From: XN24 sp964462675
GTDB taxonomy: Bacteria > Pseudomonadota > Gammaproteobacteria > Steroidobacterales > XN24
Direction: 5' to 3'
DNA: 64,000 bases
Assembly (NCBI GenBank): GCA_964462675.1
Contig: CAYWYS010000001.1
Coordinates: forward strand, 62,001 to 126,000
Shown: positions 54,506 to 63,581 of the stretch, piece after piece
How positions within the stretch are numbered: the first letter of the stretch is position 1
Layout: each line of letters starts with the position of its first letter
Translations under genes and position numbers: made by a program
Notes under the pieces: generated by a model
Seen by the model: only the letters and a program-made list of their open reading frames with translations
The model's database searches: none
What the model was told of the DNA's origin: nothing

Positions 54506-56305
54506 TCAGTACACATCGCGCCGGTATCGCCCCGCGCGGCGCAGCTCGGCGAAGTATTCTTCGACGCCGTCCGCGTCACGCCCGCCCTCGCTCGCAACGA
54601 CCTGGCGCAGTGCCTGGTCCACGTCCGGCGCCATGGCATTGGCATCGCCGCAGACATAGATGTGCGCCCCGTCCTGCAGCCAGGCATACAGCTCGCGCGC
54701 CGCCTCGAGCAGCCGGTGTTGCACATAGCGTTTCTCGGCCTGGTCGCGCGAGAACGCGACGTCCAGCCGCGTCAGCAGTCCCTGCTTGCGGTAGCGCAGC
54801 CATTCAGCCTGGTAGAGGAAGTCCGTCGCGAAGTTGCGGTCGCCGAACAGCAGCCAGTTGCGGCCGTGCGCGCCGCGCGCCTCGCGCGCCTGCACGAAGG
54901 CACGGAAGGGCGCAATGCCGGTGCCGGGGCCGATCATGATGATCGGGACCTCGTCGGCCGGCAGGCGAAAACGCTCGTTGGGCTCGACGTAGACGCCGAC
55001 CGTGTCGCCCTCGGTGCGGTCCAGCGCGAGCCAGCTCGATCCCGCGCCCCAGTGAGCCACGCCGAAGGCCTCGTACTGCAGCAGCGCGACCGTCAGGTGC
55101 ACTTCCTCGTCGGCGAATTCCGGCGCCGAGGCGATCGAGTAGAGCCGCGGCGGCAGCGGCCGGAGCATGCCGAGCAGCTGGCTCGGCTCGACGGCAGCCG
55201 GGAACTGGCGCACGACGTCGACGACCTGGCGCGCCTGCAGCCAGCCGCCGAGGCCGCCGCCGCGCAATGAGGCCAACTCCGCCGCGAGCTTGCCGGATGG
55301 CTCCGCGGCGGCCCAGGCGTCGAGAAACGGGCGGTTCAGCGCCGTGATCTCGCGCGCGTCGGTCAATTCGTCGCGCAAGCTGCGTCCCGCGGCGCTGCCG
55401 GGCGCGTCACCGTCCAGCGCCACGGCATCGAGCAGCGCCGCGACGATGCGGTCCGGATTGCGGATCACGACGCCGAGCGCGTCGCCGGCTTCCCAGCGCA
55501 GGCCGGAGCCCTCGAGATCGAGCTCCAGGTGGCGCACGTCCTTGCTCGAGCCGCGCCCGGTGATGCGCTGGTTCAACAGTACCGCGGCCTCGAACGGCGC
55601 GGCCTTGCCGTAGCGCGGCGCCGGCGGGACGACGCGCAGCACCGGCGCGGCCGTGCCCGCGTGTCGGCCGAGCAGCTCGGCTGCCTGGTCGAGCACCGTC
55701 GCGCCCCAGGCCGAGGCGGGCGCGTCGAAGTCGAGGTCGCATTCGACCAGTGGCGCCAGCCGCTTCGCGCCGGCGGCCTCGAGCTGCGCGTCGAAATCAC
55801 GGCCCGTCTGGCAGAAATTCTCATAGCTGCTGTCGCCCAGTGCCAACACCGAGTAGCTCAGCGTATCGAGCGAGGGCCGCCTGCGGCCCGCAAGGAAGCG
55901 ATGCAACTCCATCGCATCGTCGGGCGGATCGCCCTCGCCATGCGTGCTGACGACGATCGCCAGCAAGCGCTCGCGCTTCAGTCGCGCGGACGGGAAGTCC
56001 GCCATGTTGACGAGCTCCGCCGCGATGCCGCGCGCCGCGGCCGCGGCTTCGAGCTGCGCCGCCAGCTTGCGGCCGTTGCCGGTCTGCGAGCCGTACAGGA
56101 TCGTCAGGCGGGGCGCCGCATCCGCCGCCGGCGCGATCGCCGACGCGGGTCCCGGCAGTCGGCCGCCGGCCGCCGCCAGTCCGGCGAGGTACCCGCTGGC
56201 CCACAGCAGCTGGTCGGCGGAAAAATCCGCCGTGACGGCGCCGAGCGCCTGGAGCGCGTCATTGCCGAGCACGGGGACGGGGATGCGCTGCAGCGCGTCT
56301 TTCAT
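54506..56305 (-). CDS. cysJ: assimilatory sulfite reductase flavoprotein subunit
   Basis: A 599-residue flavoprotein passing NADPH electrons to CysI. N-terminal FMN flavodoxin domain (LTILYGSQTGNGRKLAAQLE), then FAD/NADPH domains with RLYSIASAPE and GPGTGIAPFRAFVQ, and the conserved C-terminus (VEEYFAELRRAGRYRRDVY). First gene of cysJIH; 163 bp separate it from the divergent sugar dehydrogenase gene, where a CysB site might be sought. Confidence 0.96.
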   Translation of the reverse strand: MKDALQRIPVPVLGNDALQALGAVTADFSADQLLWASGYLAGLAAAGGRLPGPASAIAPAADAAPRLTILYGSQTGNGRKLAAQLEAAAAARGIAAELVNMADFPSARLKRERLLAIVVSTHGEGDPPDDAMELHRFLAGRRRPSLDTLSYSVLALGDSSYENFCQTGRDFDAQLEAAGAKRLAPLVECDLDFDAPASAWGATVLDQAAELLGRHAGTAAPVLRVVPPAPRYGKAAPFEAAVLLNQRITGRGSSKDVRHLELDLEGSGLRWEAGDALGVVIRNPDRIVAALLDAVALDGDAPGSAAGRSLRDELTDAREITALNRPFLDAWAAAEPSGKLAAELASLRGGGLGGWLQARQVVDVVRQFPAAVEPSQLLGMLRPLPPRLYSIASAPEFADEEVHLTVALLQYEAFGVAHWGAGSSWLALDRTEGDTVGVYVEPNERFRLPADEVPIIMIGPGTGIAPFRAFVQAREARGAHGRNWLLFGDRNFATDFLYQAEWLRYRKQGLLTRLDVAFSRDQAEKRYVQHRLLEAARELYAWLQDGAHIYVCGDANAMAPDVDQALRQVVASEGGRDADGVEEYFAELRRAGRYRRDVY

Positions 56306-56468
56306 GCGGTCACTGGCTCCGGAACGGAATTCTGCAAGGATTCCGAAGGCTAGGCGGACGGGCAGCGCGGTGGAACGATTTTCTGGTTTGGCGGACCAAA
56401 CCGGGAGGCATAAGCCGACCGGCTGTTAAAATGCCGGGGAAATCAATCGACCAAGGGGATTGTGAACA

Positions 56469-57614
56469 GTGAGCAAGGTGTTAGTGAAAGCCTGGGTGCT
56501 GGTAATGGCGGGCGCGCTGCTGGCGGCGCAGCCCGCGCAGGGGGCGGACGTCGTCGCCGCCGAGATTCGCACGCAGTACGAGCCCATCCGGGTGGTCCGC
56601 GTCGCTGCCGGGCTCGAGCATCCGTGGGCCGTCGCGTTCCTGCCGGACGGCCGCTTCCTGGTCAGCGAGCGGCCCGGCCGCTTGAACATCGTCAGCAGCG
56701 ACGGCGAGATCACGCGGGTCGAGGGCCTGCCCGAGATCTCGGCGATCCGCCAGGGCGGCCTGCTCGACGTCGCCTTGCACCCGGGCTTCGCCGAAAACGG
56801 CTGGGTTTATCTCACTTATTCGAAGGGCGATGCCAACGGCACGACCACCGCGCTCGGCCGTGGCCGGCTCGAGGGCGCGCGCCTCGCCGGCTTCAAGGAA
56901 CTGTTCGTGCAGGACCGTCTTTCCGAGGCCGGTCGCCACTACGGCTCACGGATCGCGTGGCTGTCCGATGGCACGCTGTTGATGTCGGTCGGTGACCGCG
57001 GCGCCGAGCCGCCGCGCGCACAGGACCTGAAGGATCACGCCGGCAAAGTGCTGCGGCTGAATGCCGACGGCAGCGTGCCGGCCGACAATCCCTTCGTCGG
57101 CCGCGACGACGCGCACCCTGAAATTTTCTCGCTCGGCCATCGCAACATCCAGGGCCTGCTCGTCGCACCCGGCAGCGACGAGATCTGGTCGACCGAGCAC
57201 GGCGAGCGCGGCGGTGACGAGCTGAACCTCGTGCGTGCCGGCGGCAACTACGGCTGGCCGCTGTACAGCAAGGCGCGGGAATACCGTTCCGAGGCGCAGT
57301 ACGGCAAGGGTCGCAGCGCCACGGGTTTCGTCGACCCGGTGTATGAATTCCTGCCGACGCTGGCGCCGTCAGGCCTCGCGCTCGTGACCCAGGATCGCTT
57401 CCCGAACTGGCAGGGCAACCTGCTGGCAGGCGGTCTCGGCGCGGAACGGATCCGCCGCGTGGTGCTGGAAAATGGCGTCGTCGTGCACGAGGAGGAGCTG
57501 CTGCTCGGGCTCGTGGGCCGGATTCGCGATGTGCGCGAGGGGCCCGACGGACACATTTACGTGCTCAGCGACAAGGCCGATGGCGGGCTGTACCGGATCG
57601 AGTCGCTGCGCTAG
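56469..57614 (+). CDS. PQQ-dependent sugar/aldose dehydrogenase-like protein
   Basis: A 381-residue exported protein, signal peptide (VLVMAGALLAAQPAQG) and a six-bladed propeller of soluble glucose dehydrogenase/YliI type: HPWAVAFLPDGRFLVSERPGRL, HRNIQGL and EHGERGGDELNLV are hallmark segments. The GTG at 56469 is chosen because AAGGGG lies well placed upstream. PQQ biosynthesis genes are not in the window. Stop codon shared in part with the convergent M48 gene. Confidence 0.92.
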   Translation: MSKVLVKAWVLVMAGALLAAQPAQGADVVAAEIRTQYEPIRVVRVAAGLEHPWAVAFLPDGRFLVSERPGRLNIVSSDGEITRVEGLPEISAIRQGGLLDVALHPGFAENGWVYLTYSKGDANGTTTALGRGRLEGARLAGFKELFVQDRLSEAGRHYGSRIAWLSDGTLLMSVGDRGAEPPRAQDLKDHAGKVLRLNADGSVPADNPFVGRDDAHPEIFSLGHRNIQGLLVAPGSDEIWSTEHGERGGDELNLVRAGGNYGWPLYSKAREYRSEAQYGKGRSATGFVDPVYEFLPTLAPSGLALVTQDRFPNWQGNLLAGGLGAERIRRVVLENGVVVHEEELLLGLVGRIRDVREGPDGHIYVLSDKADGGLYRIESLR

Positions 57615-59533
57615 TCCTCGCGCATGGCCGCGAGCGGCGGCATCGGGACACCGAGCGCCGCCGCGGCCGCGCGCAGCACCTGCAACTCGTTCGGCCGGAT
57701 GATCCCGTCATGGGCGGCGACTTCCGCCAGCGACGCCAACAGCAACTGCCGGTAACGTTCCTGCATTCCCGCGAGCCTGGCGGCATGCGCCGCGGCCGAG
57801 GCGCCGGCGGTCGAACCGATGCCGGCGAAGTCGGGTAGCGGCGAGGGCAACCGGAAGCCGCCGGCCGCGAGTTTCGCGGTGCCGCCCGACCAGGCGGCCT
57901 CGGCCTCGGCCTCATTTTCGTGGCCGGCCCGCGCGAGCAGCGCCAGCATCGCGAGCGCGCCCTCGGCATCCGGCCTGTCGCCGCTCTCCGGCGACAGCCG
58001 CGATTCCAGTGCAGCGGCCAGCGTCGCCTCCGCCGGGCTGACGACACCGTCGATCTCGATCAGGCGTTGTGCCAGGTGCAACAGGTCCTCGCGACGCGCC
58101 TCCGGCAACTGCCGCAACGCCGGTGAGGCCATGTCCAGCAGCGCCAGGCGCAGCGACAGCGTGACGTCCGCGATGCGACCGGCTGCCTGGGCGACCTGGT
58201 CGGAGAAGTCGCTGCCGAGGCGGGCCTCGAGCACCGCGAGCTGCTGCGCGCGCAGCCTTTCCTTGTCCTCGAGCAGCAGTGCCAGCGAAATCATCGCGGC
58301 ACCTTCCGGCTCGAGCATCGCCTGGCGGATCGGCTCAGGCACCGCCGCCAGCACCCGCTCGGCCATCGCGAGGTCGACGACGCCGACCATGGCTGCGGCG
58401 GCGATCGGGTCGAGCCCCGGCAGCCCCGGAATGCGGGGCAGCGGGCCATCGCGCCCGCCGTCGTCGACTGGCTGTGATCGGGCCGGTTCGACGGCTGGCG
58501 GCAATGGCGGCGGCGCGTCGCCGGGTTTCCAGTTCGGGTCGAGCGCGCGGATGCGTTCCGCGATCGGCGGGTGGGTCGCCATCAGGCCCGCGAGGCTGCG
58601 CCGGCCGGAAGCGAACAGCATGTGGCCGATCTCCTCGCGGCGCACCGCGCGCACCGTGGAGGACAGCGGTGACGCCGCGATCCGCTTCAGCGCATTCGCC
58701 AGGCCGGTCGGATTGCGCGTGAACTGCACGGCCGCGGCGTCGGCCAGCACTTCGCGCTGGCGTGACACTGCTGCCTGCAGGATGCGGCCCGCAAGCACGC
58801 CGATCGAACCGAGCACGACGATCGCGAGACCCGCCGCCAGCAGCGCCGCTGCACCCCCGCCGCCACCGCCGCGGCTGCCGCCGCGGGCCCGGCCGCCGCC
58901 CCAGGCGCCGCCGCGCAGCATCATGCGCCCGAGCATGCTGACGGCGACGAGTCCGAAGGTGTAGCCCATCAGGCGCGCATTGAGCCGCATGTCGCCGTTC
59001 AGCACATGGCTGAACTCATGCGCCACGACCCCCTGCAGTTCCTCGCGCGACAGCCGCTCGAGCGCGCCGCGCGTCACGGCGACGGCGGCGTCGGCCGGTT
59101 GCAGGCCGGCGGCGAAGGCGTTGATGCCCGTCTCATTCTCCAGCACATAGACCTGCGGCACCGGCAGGCCTGCCGCGATTGCCATCTCCTCGACGACATT
59201 GTGCAGGCGGCGCTTGAGCGGGTTGCGCTCGAGTCCCGTGACGCGCTCCCCGCCGAGCGCAACCGCGACCGCGCCGCCGCCGCTGCGCAGGCCATTCAGG
59301 CGCCACAGCGACGCGAGGCCGATGAACGCCGCGGTCAGCATCGCGGTGGCGACGAATACTGCAGGGTCGATGCCCGGCGCCGGAACCTGGCCCTCCGGTG
59401 TGCCGGCGACGCTGACCAGCAGCGACAGCACCAGCGCCACCGCCAGCGCGACGATGCCGGCGGCGACGGCGAACGCGACGAGCAGCCAGCGGGAGCGGCT
59501 GCGCGCGGCGGCCTGGCGTCCGAAGAAGTCCAT
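57611..59533 (-). CDS. M48 family zinc metalloprotease with TerB-like C-terminal domain
   Basis: A 640-residue membrane protease. N-terminal two helices, zinc site HEFSH (172-176), a Gly-rich hydrophobic stretch, and the remaining GLANALKRIA and THPPIAERI segments are of HtpX/M48 type. The last 250 residues add TerB-like helical modules (residues about 480-640, e.g. LIEIDGVVSPAEATL and LAEVAAHDGIIRPNEL), unusual at this length versus the 290-350 residues of HtpX. It is followed upstream by lemA, a frequent partner. Confidence 0.85.
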   Translation of the reverse strand: MDFFGRQAAARSRSRWLLVAFAVAAGIVALAVALVLSLLVSVAGTPEGQVPAPGIDPAVFVATAMLTAAFIGLASLWRLNGLRSGGGAVAVALGGERVTGLERNPLKRRLHNVVEEMAIAAGLPVPQVYVLENETGINAFAAGLQPADAAVAVTRGALERLSREELQGVVAHEFSHVLNGDMRLNARLMGYTFGLVAVSMLGRMMLRGGAWGGGRARGGSRGGGGGGAAALLAAGLAIVVLGSIGVLAGRILQAAVSRQREVLADAAAVQFTRNPTGLANALKRIAASPLSSTVRAVRREEIGHMLFASGRRSLAGLMATHPPIAERIRALDPNWKPGDAPPPLPPAVEPARSQPVDDGGRDGPLPRIPGLPGLDPIAAAAMVGVVDLAMAERVLAAVPEPIRQAMLEPEGAAMISLALLLEDKERLRAQQLAVLEARLGSDFSDQVAQAAGRIADVTLSLRLALLDMASPALRQLPEARREDLLHLAQRLIEIDGVVSPAEATLAAALESRLSPESGDRPDAEGALAMLALLARAGHENEAEAEAAWSGGTAKLAAGGFRLPSPLPDFAGIGSTAGASAAAHAARLAGMQERYRQLLLASLAEVAAHDGIIRPNELQVLRAAAAALGVPMPPLAAMRED

Positions 59534-59568
59534 GGCGCCGTACTCTCCGCTCCGGCCTCAGTGGCGGA

Positions 59569-60153
59569 TCAGAAGCTGACCTGCGGCACCTGGCGCTTTT
59601 CTTCCGATTCGATCTGCAGGAACGCCGCGGGGTCGAACTTGAACGAGTTCGCGATGAAATTGTTCGGAAAATTCTCGCGGGTGTTGTTGTACGTCATGAC
59701 CGCGTCGTTGAAGGCCTGGCGCGAGAACGCCACGCGGTTCTCGGTGCTGGTCAGTTCTTCCTGGAGCTGCATCATGTTGCGATCGGCCTTCAACTCCGGA
59801 TACGACTCCGACAGCGCGAACAGCCGCCCGAGTGCCGATGACAGCGCCGAATCGGCGCCGGACAATTCGTTGATCGCCGCGGCGCTCTCGGGGTGGGCGT
59901 TGGCGGCTTTCAGCCCGGCGACTGCGCGCGTGCGCGCCTGGATCACGGCCTCGAGCGTCCCGCGCTCGTGTTGCATATAGCCCTTGACGGCTTCGACCAG
60001 GTTCGGGATCAGGTCGTAGCGGCGCGTCAGTTGCACGTCGATCTGCGCGAAGGCGTTCTTGACGCCGTTGCGGAGGTTGACGAGCTTGTTGTAGATGCCG
60101 ACGGCCCACAGCGCGAAGGCGGCGATGATTGCGATCAGGATCCACAGGCCCAT
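59569..60153 (-). CDS. lemA: LemA family protein
   Basis: A 194-residue protein with an N-terminal membrane helix (LWILIAIIAAFALWAVGIY), then helical LemA domain with IYNKLVNLRNGVKNAFAQIDVQL, RRYDLIPNLVE and NFPNNFIANSFKFDP. It lies 35 bp upstream of the M48 protease in the same direction; such pairs are common and may process or quality-control membrane proteins. Confidence 0.93.
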   Translation of the reverse strand: MGLWILIAIIAAFALWAVGIYNKLVNLRNGVKNAFAQIDVQLTRRYDLIPNLVEAVKGYMQHERGTLEAVIQARTRAVAGLKAANAHPESAAAINELSGADSALSSALGRLFALSESYPELKADRNMMQLQEELTSTENRVAFSRQAFNDAVMTYNNTRENFPNNFIANSFKFDPAAFLQIESEEKRQVPQVSF

Positions 60154-60214
60154 GTCTATTCCTCCACGAAGCGTGCAGTCGAGGATACGCGACCCCCGTG
60201 CCGGCTCCAACAGC

Positions 60215-60243
60215 CCGGAAGTGACGCGCAGTGTCACTTCCGG
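60215..60243. repeat. perfect hairpin upstream of lemA
   Basis: 11-bp stem CCGGAAGTGAC / GTCACTTCCGG with a 7-base loop, 60 bp before the lemA start in the divergent gap. Could be an operator or transcript structure. Confidence 0.55.
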
Positions 60244-60435
60244 CGCGATCTCCGGCAGGGCCGCCGCCGCGCTGCGGCAGAGCGCCCGGCCAGGGGCCTT
60301 CCACAGGCCAGGTATTGGTACGAATTATAAGTAAAATCCGAAAGTTAGAATTATTCCACTCGAATACATGATTTAGCTTCAATAGCTTGCGCCCGGGGCC
60401 GACCTCGACTGGTTGCTTGACAGCCCGGGGCCTCT

Positions 60436-60540
60436 CTGGCAACCGTGGCGCCGCTGACAAGGGCAAACCCGTCGAAAGGCGGGGACGCAAAGCCACCGGT
60501 CTAAGGGGTCTTTCGGGACTCACGACAGCGGGGTTGCCAG
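60436..60540 (+). ncRNA. GEMM-I cyclic dinucleotide riboswitch
   Basis: Matches the GEMM-I (c-di-GMP-I) consensus: AAGGGCAAACC, a P1b-like hairpin CCCGTC-GAAA-GGCGGG with GNRA loop, the tetraloop receptor GGGACGCAAAGCC, then CCGGTCTAA, a further stem GGGTC/GACTC, and AGCGGGGTT. The closing helix is nine perfect pairs (CTGGCAACC at 60436-60444 with GGTTGCCAG at 60532-60540). The residue equivalent to the ligand-specifying base of the Vibrio Vc2 aptamer seems to be G, favouring c-di-GMP over 3',3'-cGAMP, but this needs alignment. Confidence 0.85.
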
Positions 60541-60690
60541 CCGGGGAACAGGATCGCGGGAACGCCCGCGCGACCGATCGACGTCCTGTCCCAAGCTGTC
60601 CGACCTTGCCGCGCTCGCGGGTGACATCACCCGGGGCGCCGGCGGTTTGCGTTCCTCCCGGCCGATGAACGCGAACAGAGAGGTCTCGAC

Positions 60691-63573
60691 ATGGCTCGGG
60701 CAAACGGACGAATTCTGAAGTTTTCGGTGTTGGCTGCTGTGCTGGCCGCGCTCGGCGGTTGCGGCGGCGGCGAGGAGAAGAGTTCCTCGGCAGTATTGGT
60801 CGAGGGCGATTTCCCGATCGTTTTCGTCAAGCGGGCGGTGTCCGCGCTGGGCAACCCCACGGATGCGGCGAACTTCGCTCCGGGCGGCGACCTGATGATG
60901 AAAGACCTGTCGTCGCCCAGCGCGCCGCTGGTCAACCTGACGGCCGACTACACGCAGGGCGCCGGCGACGTCTCGGACCCGGAGGTCTCGTACGACGGCG
61001 AGCGCGTGCTGTTCTCGATGCGCGGCCCGGGCAATCCAAGCTGGAACGTCTTCGAGCTGGACCTGCCGTCGCGCACCCTGCGGCGGCTGATCGCCGATGA
61101 CGCGGTCGCCAATGCGGGCGACGACGTCGACCCGGCCTACCTGCCGGACGGCCGCATCGTGTTCAGCTCCAACCGCCAGGAGAAATCGCGCCAGATGCTG
61201 GCCGATGCCGGCGTCGAGCCGTACGCCTATCGCGACGAGTACGAGCGCGAGCGCGTCATCGTGCTGCACGTCATGAATGCCGACGGCAGCGACATCCGGC
61301 AGATTTCGTTCAACCAGAGCCACGACCGCAACCCGACCGTGCTGTCCACCGGCGAAATCCTGTTCGCCCGCTGGGACCACGTCGGCAACCGCAATCACTT
61401 CCCGCTGTTCATCACGAACCCGGACGGCACGAACATCTTCGTGCAGTACGGCGCGTTCAGCCCGGGCAACAGTTTCCTGCACCCGCGCGAGATGCCCGAC
61501 GGCCGCGTGCTGAGCTCCGTGATGCCCTTGTCCGGTACGCGCGAGGGCGGCGCCGTGGTCGCTGTCGACATCCGTAACTTCTCGGAAGCCGGTGAACCCG
61601 TGCCCGGCGCGCCGGCCGGCGCGGTCGGCCAGCAGCAGGTCACGCCGTTCCCGATCGAATTCAATCGCGGCGTCTCGGAGTTCGGTCGCTACACGACGCC
61701 GTACCCGCTGTGGGACGGCACGAACCGTGCCCTGGTCAGCTGGTCGCCGCTGCGCCCGGAGATGGAGTTCAACCCGATGAGCGGGCAGCAGGAGGAGGTC
61801 GAGGGACCGCCGCTGTACGGCGTCTACATGCTCAACCTCGACACGCAGACCCTGCGTCCGATTGCCTTGCCCCAGGAGGGCTGGGCATACACCGACCCGA
61901 TCGCGGTCCAGCCCCGGCCGGCGCCGAACACCGTCACCGACAAGCCGCTCGACGAGGCGCTGGCCGCCGAGGGCATGGGCATCCTGAACGTCAAGAGCGT
62001 GTACGACACCGATGGCCAGGGGCTGATGGGCCTTGGGATGCTGGTCGACGGCGAATCACTGCCGATGACTTCGCCGCCGCCGGACGACACGCGCAACTCC
62101 GTGGCCGACCTGCTGCGGCTGAAGGACCCGGCGCTGACGACCGCGGCCGAGCGGCCGGGCCGCTTCCTGCGTGTCGTGCAGGCCGTGCCGACGCCGCCGG
62201 GACTGTCGCGCGAGGCGATTGGCGAGACCGATATGGAGATGCAGCAGATCGTCGGCTACACGGAGCTCGAGCCGGATGGCTCGTTCCGCATCAAGGTGCC
62301 GGCCGACACGCCGCTCGGCGTCTCGGTGGTGGACGCCGAGGGTCGCGCCATCCAGGTGCACACGAACTGGATGCAGGTACGCCCGGGCGAGACCCGGACC
62401 TGCAACGGTTGCCACTCGCCGCGCCGGGGCAGCGCGTTGAACTCGGCGCCGATCGCCGGCTTCCATCCGAACGCCACGATGTCAGGCGAACTCGGCGAGT
62501 CGATGGCCGAGACGCGCACCAGGCTGAATCCGGACGCCATGCTGCTGAAGGCCGACCTGGCTTTCGAGGACGTCTGGACCAACCCGGCGCAGGCGGGCCG
62601 GCCCGCGGATCCGTCGCTGCTTATAAGCTACGCTGACCTGCCGGCCACTGTGCCGGCGCCGGTCGACGGCATCGTCAATTACCCGGAGCACATCCAGCCG
62701 CTGTGGGAAGCCGACCGCGGCGCCATCACTTGCGTGAGCTGCCATGCCAGCGACGATCCGGCGGATCCGACGTCCGCGGGACTGGACCTGCGCGGCACGC
62801 CGTCAGGCTCCGGACGCCTCAAGTCGTACGAGGAGCTGATGATCGGCGATCCGGTGCTCGATCCGGATACCGGCCTGCCACAGCTCAGGACACTGCAGAA
62901 CGGCGAAATCGAGATCGTGCGCGAGGCGCCGCTGGTCAGCAGCGGCGGGTCGCGCGACGGCGCGCGCGCCAGTCGGCTGGTGGCGAAGCTCTACGAGCAG
63001 CCGCTGCGCTCCGGCGCGACGCTGGTGGACCCGCCGACCGTCGATCATCGCGGCCTGCTGAACGCCAGCGAGCTGCGCCTGCTGGCGGAGTGGGTCGATC
63101 TTGGCGGCCAGTACTACAACGATCCCTTCGACGACGCCGACGGCGACGGCTTCAGGGCGCTGTCGGAGGTCCGCGGCGGCCTGCAGGGCCTGTCGAGCGC
63201 GCTGTTCCAGGCGACGGTCCACCCGGTGCTGATGAACCGCTGTGCCGGCTGCCACCAGCCGTTCGGCAACACCGGCTCGCCGTCGACGCCGAACGATCCG
63301 GTCAACACCGGCTTCCGCTCCACCCGCTACGTGCTGACCGGCAACGTCGAAGGCGACTTCAACATTTCCGTGTCGATGGTCGCCAATGTCTGCGAGCCGG
63401 AGTCCAACTACCTGCTGCTGCGGCCGAGCTCGACGGAGCTCGACAATCCGCCGCATCCGCGGCTGGGCGTCGACCCGGCGGTTCCGGACTCCGGCTACCC
63501 GGTGCTGGAGCACGGCGGGGCCGAGTGGCTGGCGATCCGTGACTGGATCGCTGCGGGCAACTGCGGAACCTGA
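60691..63573 (+). CDS. multi-heme-motif lipoprotein with PD40 propeller (hydrazine-synthase-alpha-like)
   Basis: A 960-residue lipoprotein (lipobox LGGC, Cys24). Residues about 35-380 form a PD40-type propeller (PDGRIVFSSNRQEKS, NADGSDIRQISF). The following region resembles the middle domain of hydrazine-synthase alpha subunits and carries heme motifs CNGCH (571), CVSCH (681) and CAGCH (851). Not a true hydrazine synthase by itself; a surface or periplasmic electron carrier is plausible. It is under a GEMM-I riboswitch and lies 8 bp before another heme-motif lipoprotein. Confidence 0.85.
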   Translation: MARANGRILKFSVLAAVLAALGGCGGGEEKSSSAVLVEGDFPIVFVKRAVSALGNPTDAANFAPGGDLMMKDLSSPSAPLVNLTADYTQGAGDVSDPEVSYDGERVLFSMRGPGNPSWNVFELDLPSRTLRRLIADDAVANAGDDVDPAYLPDGRIVFSSNRQEKSRQMLADAGVEPYAYRDEYERERVIVLHVMNADGSDIRQISFNQSHDRNPTVLSTGEILFARWDHVGNRNHFPLFITNPDGTNIFVQYGAFSPGNSFLHPREMPDGRVLSSVMPLSGTREGGAVVAVDIRNFSEAGEPVPGAPAGAVGQQQVTPFPIEFNRGVSEFGRYTTPYPLWDGTNRALVSWSPLRPEMEFNPMSGQQEEVEGPPLYGVYMLNLDTQTLRPIALPQEGWAYTDPIAVQPRPAPNTVTDKPLDEALAAEGMGILNVKSVYDTDGQGLMGLGMLVDGESLPMTSPPPDDTRNSVADLLRLKDPALTTAAERPGRFLRVVQAVPTPPGLSREAIGETDMEMQQIVGYTELEPDGSFRIKVPADTPLGVSVVDAEGRAIQVHTNWMQVRPGETRTCNGCHSPRRGSALNSAPIAGFHPNATMSGELGESMAETRTRLNPDAMLLKADLAFEDVWTNPAQAGRPADPSLLISYADLPATVPAPVDGIVNYPEHIQPLWEADRGAITCVSCHASDDPADPTSAGLDLRGTPSGSGRLKSYEELMIGDPVLDPDTGLPQLRTLQNGEIEIVREAPLVSSGGSRDGARASRLVAKLYEQPLRSGATLVDPPTVDHRGLLNASELRLLAEWVDLGGQYYNDPFDDADGDGFRALSEVRGGLQGLSSALFQATVHPVLMNRCAGCHQPFGNTGSPSTPNDPVNTGFRSTRYVLTGNVEGDFNISVSMVANVCEPESNYLLLRPSSTELDNPPHPRLGVDPAVPDSGYPVLEHGGAEWLAIRDWIAAGNCGT

Positions 63574-63581
63574 GCACAAGC

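Larger units (their letters stand above)
60154..60690. other. 537-bp intergenic region: hairpin, AT-rich patch and riboswitch
   Basis: Between divergent lemA and the lipoprotein gene. It holds a perfect hairpin near 60215-60243, an AT-rich stretch of about 90 bp (60310-60390) probably containing the promoter, two copies of GCCCGGGGCC (60391-60400 and 60423-60432), the GEMM-I riboswitch, and a 150-bp leader before the ATG. No gene is seen. Confidence 0.8.
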
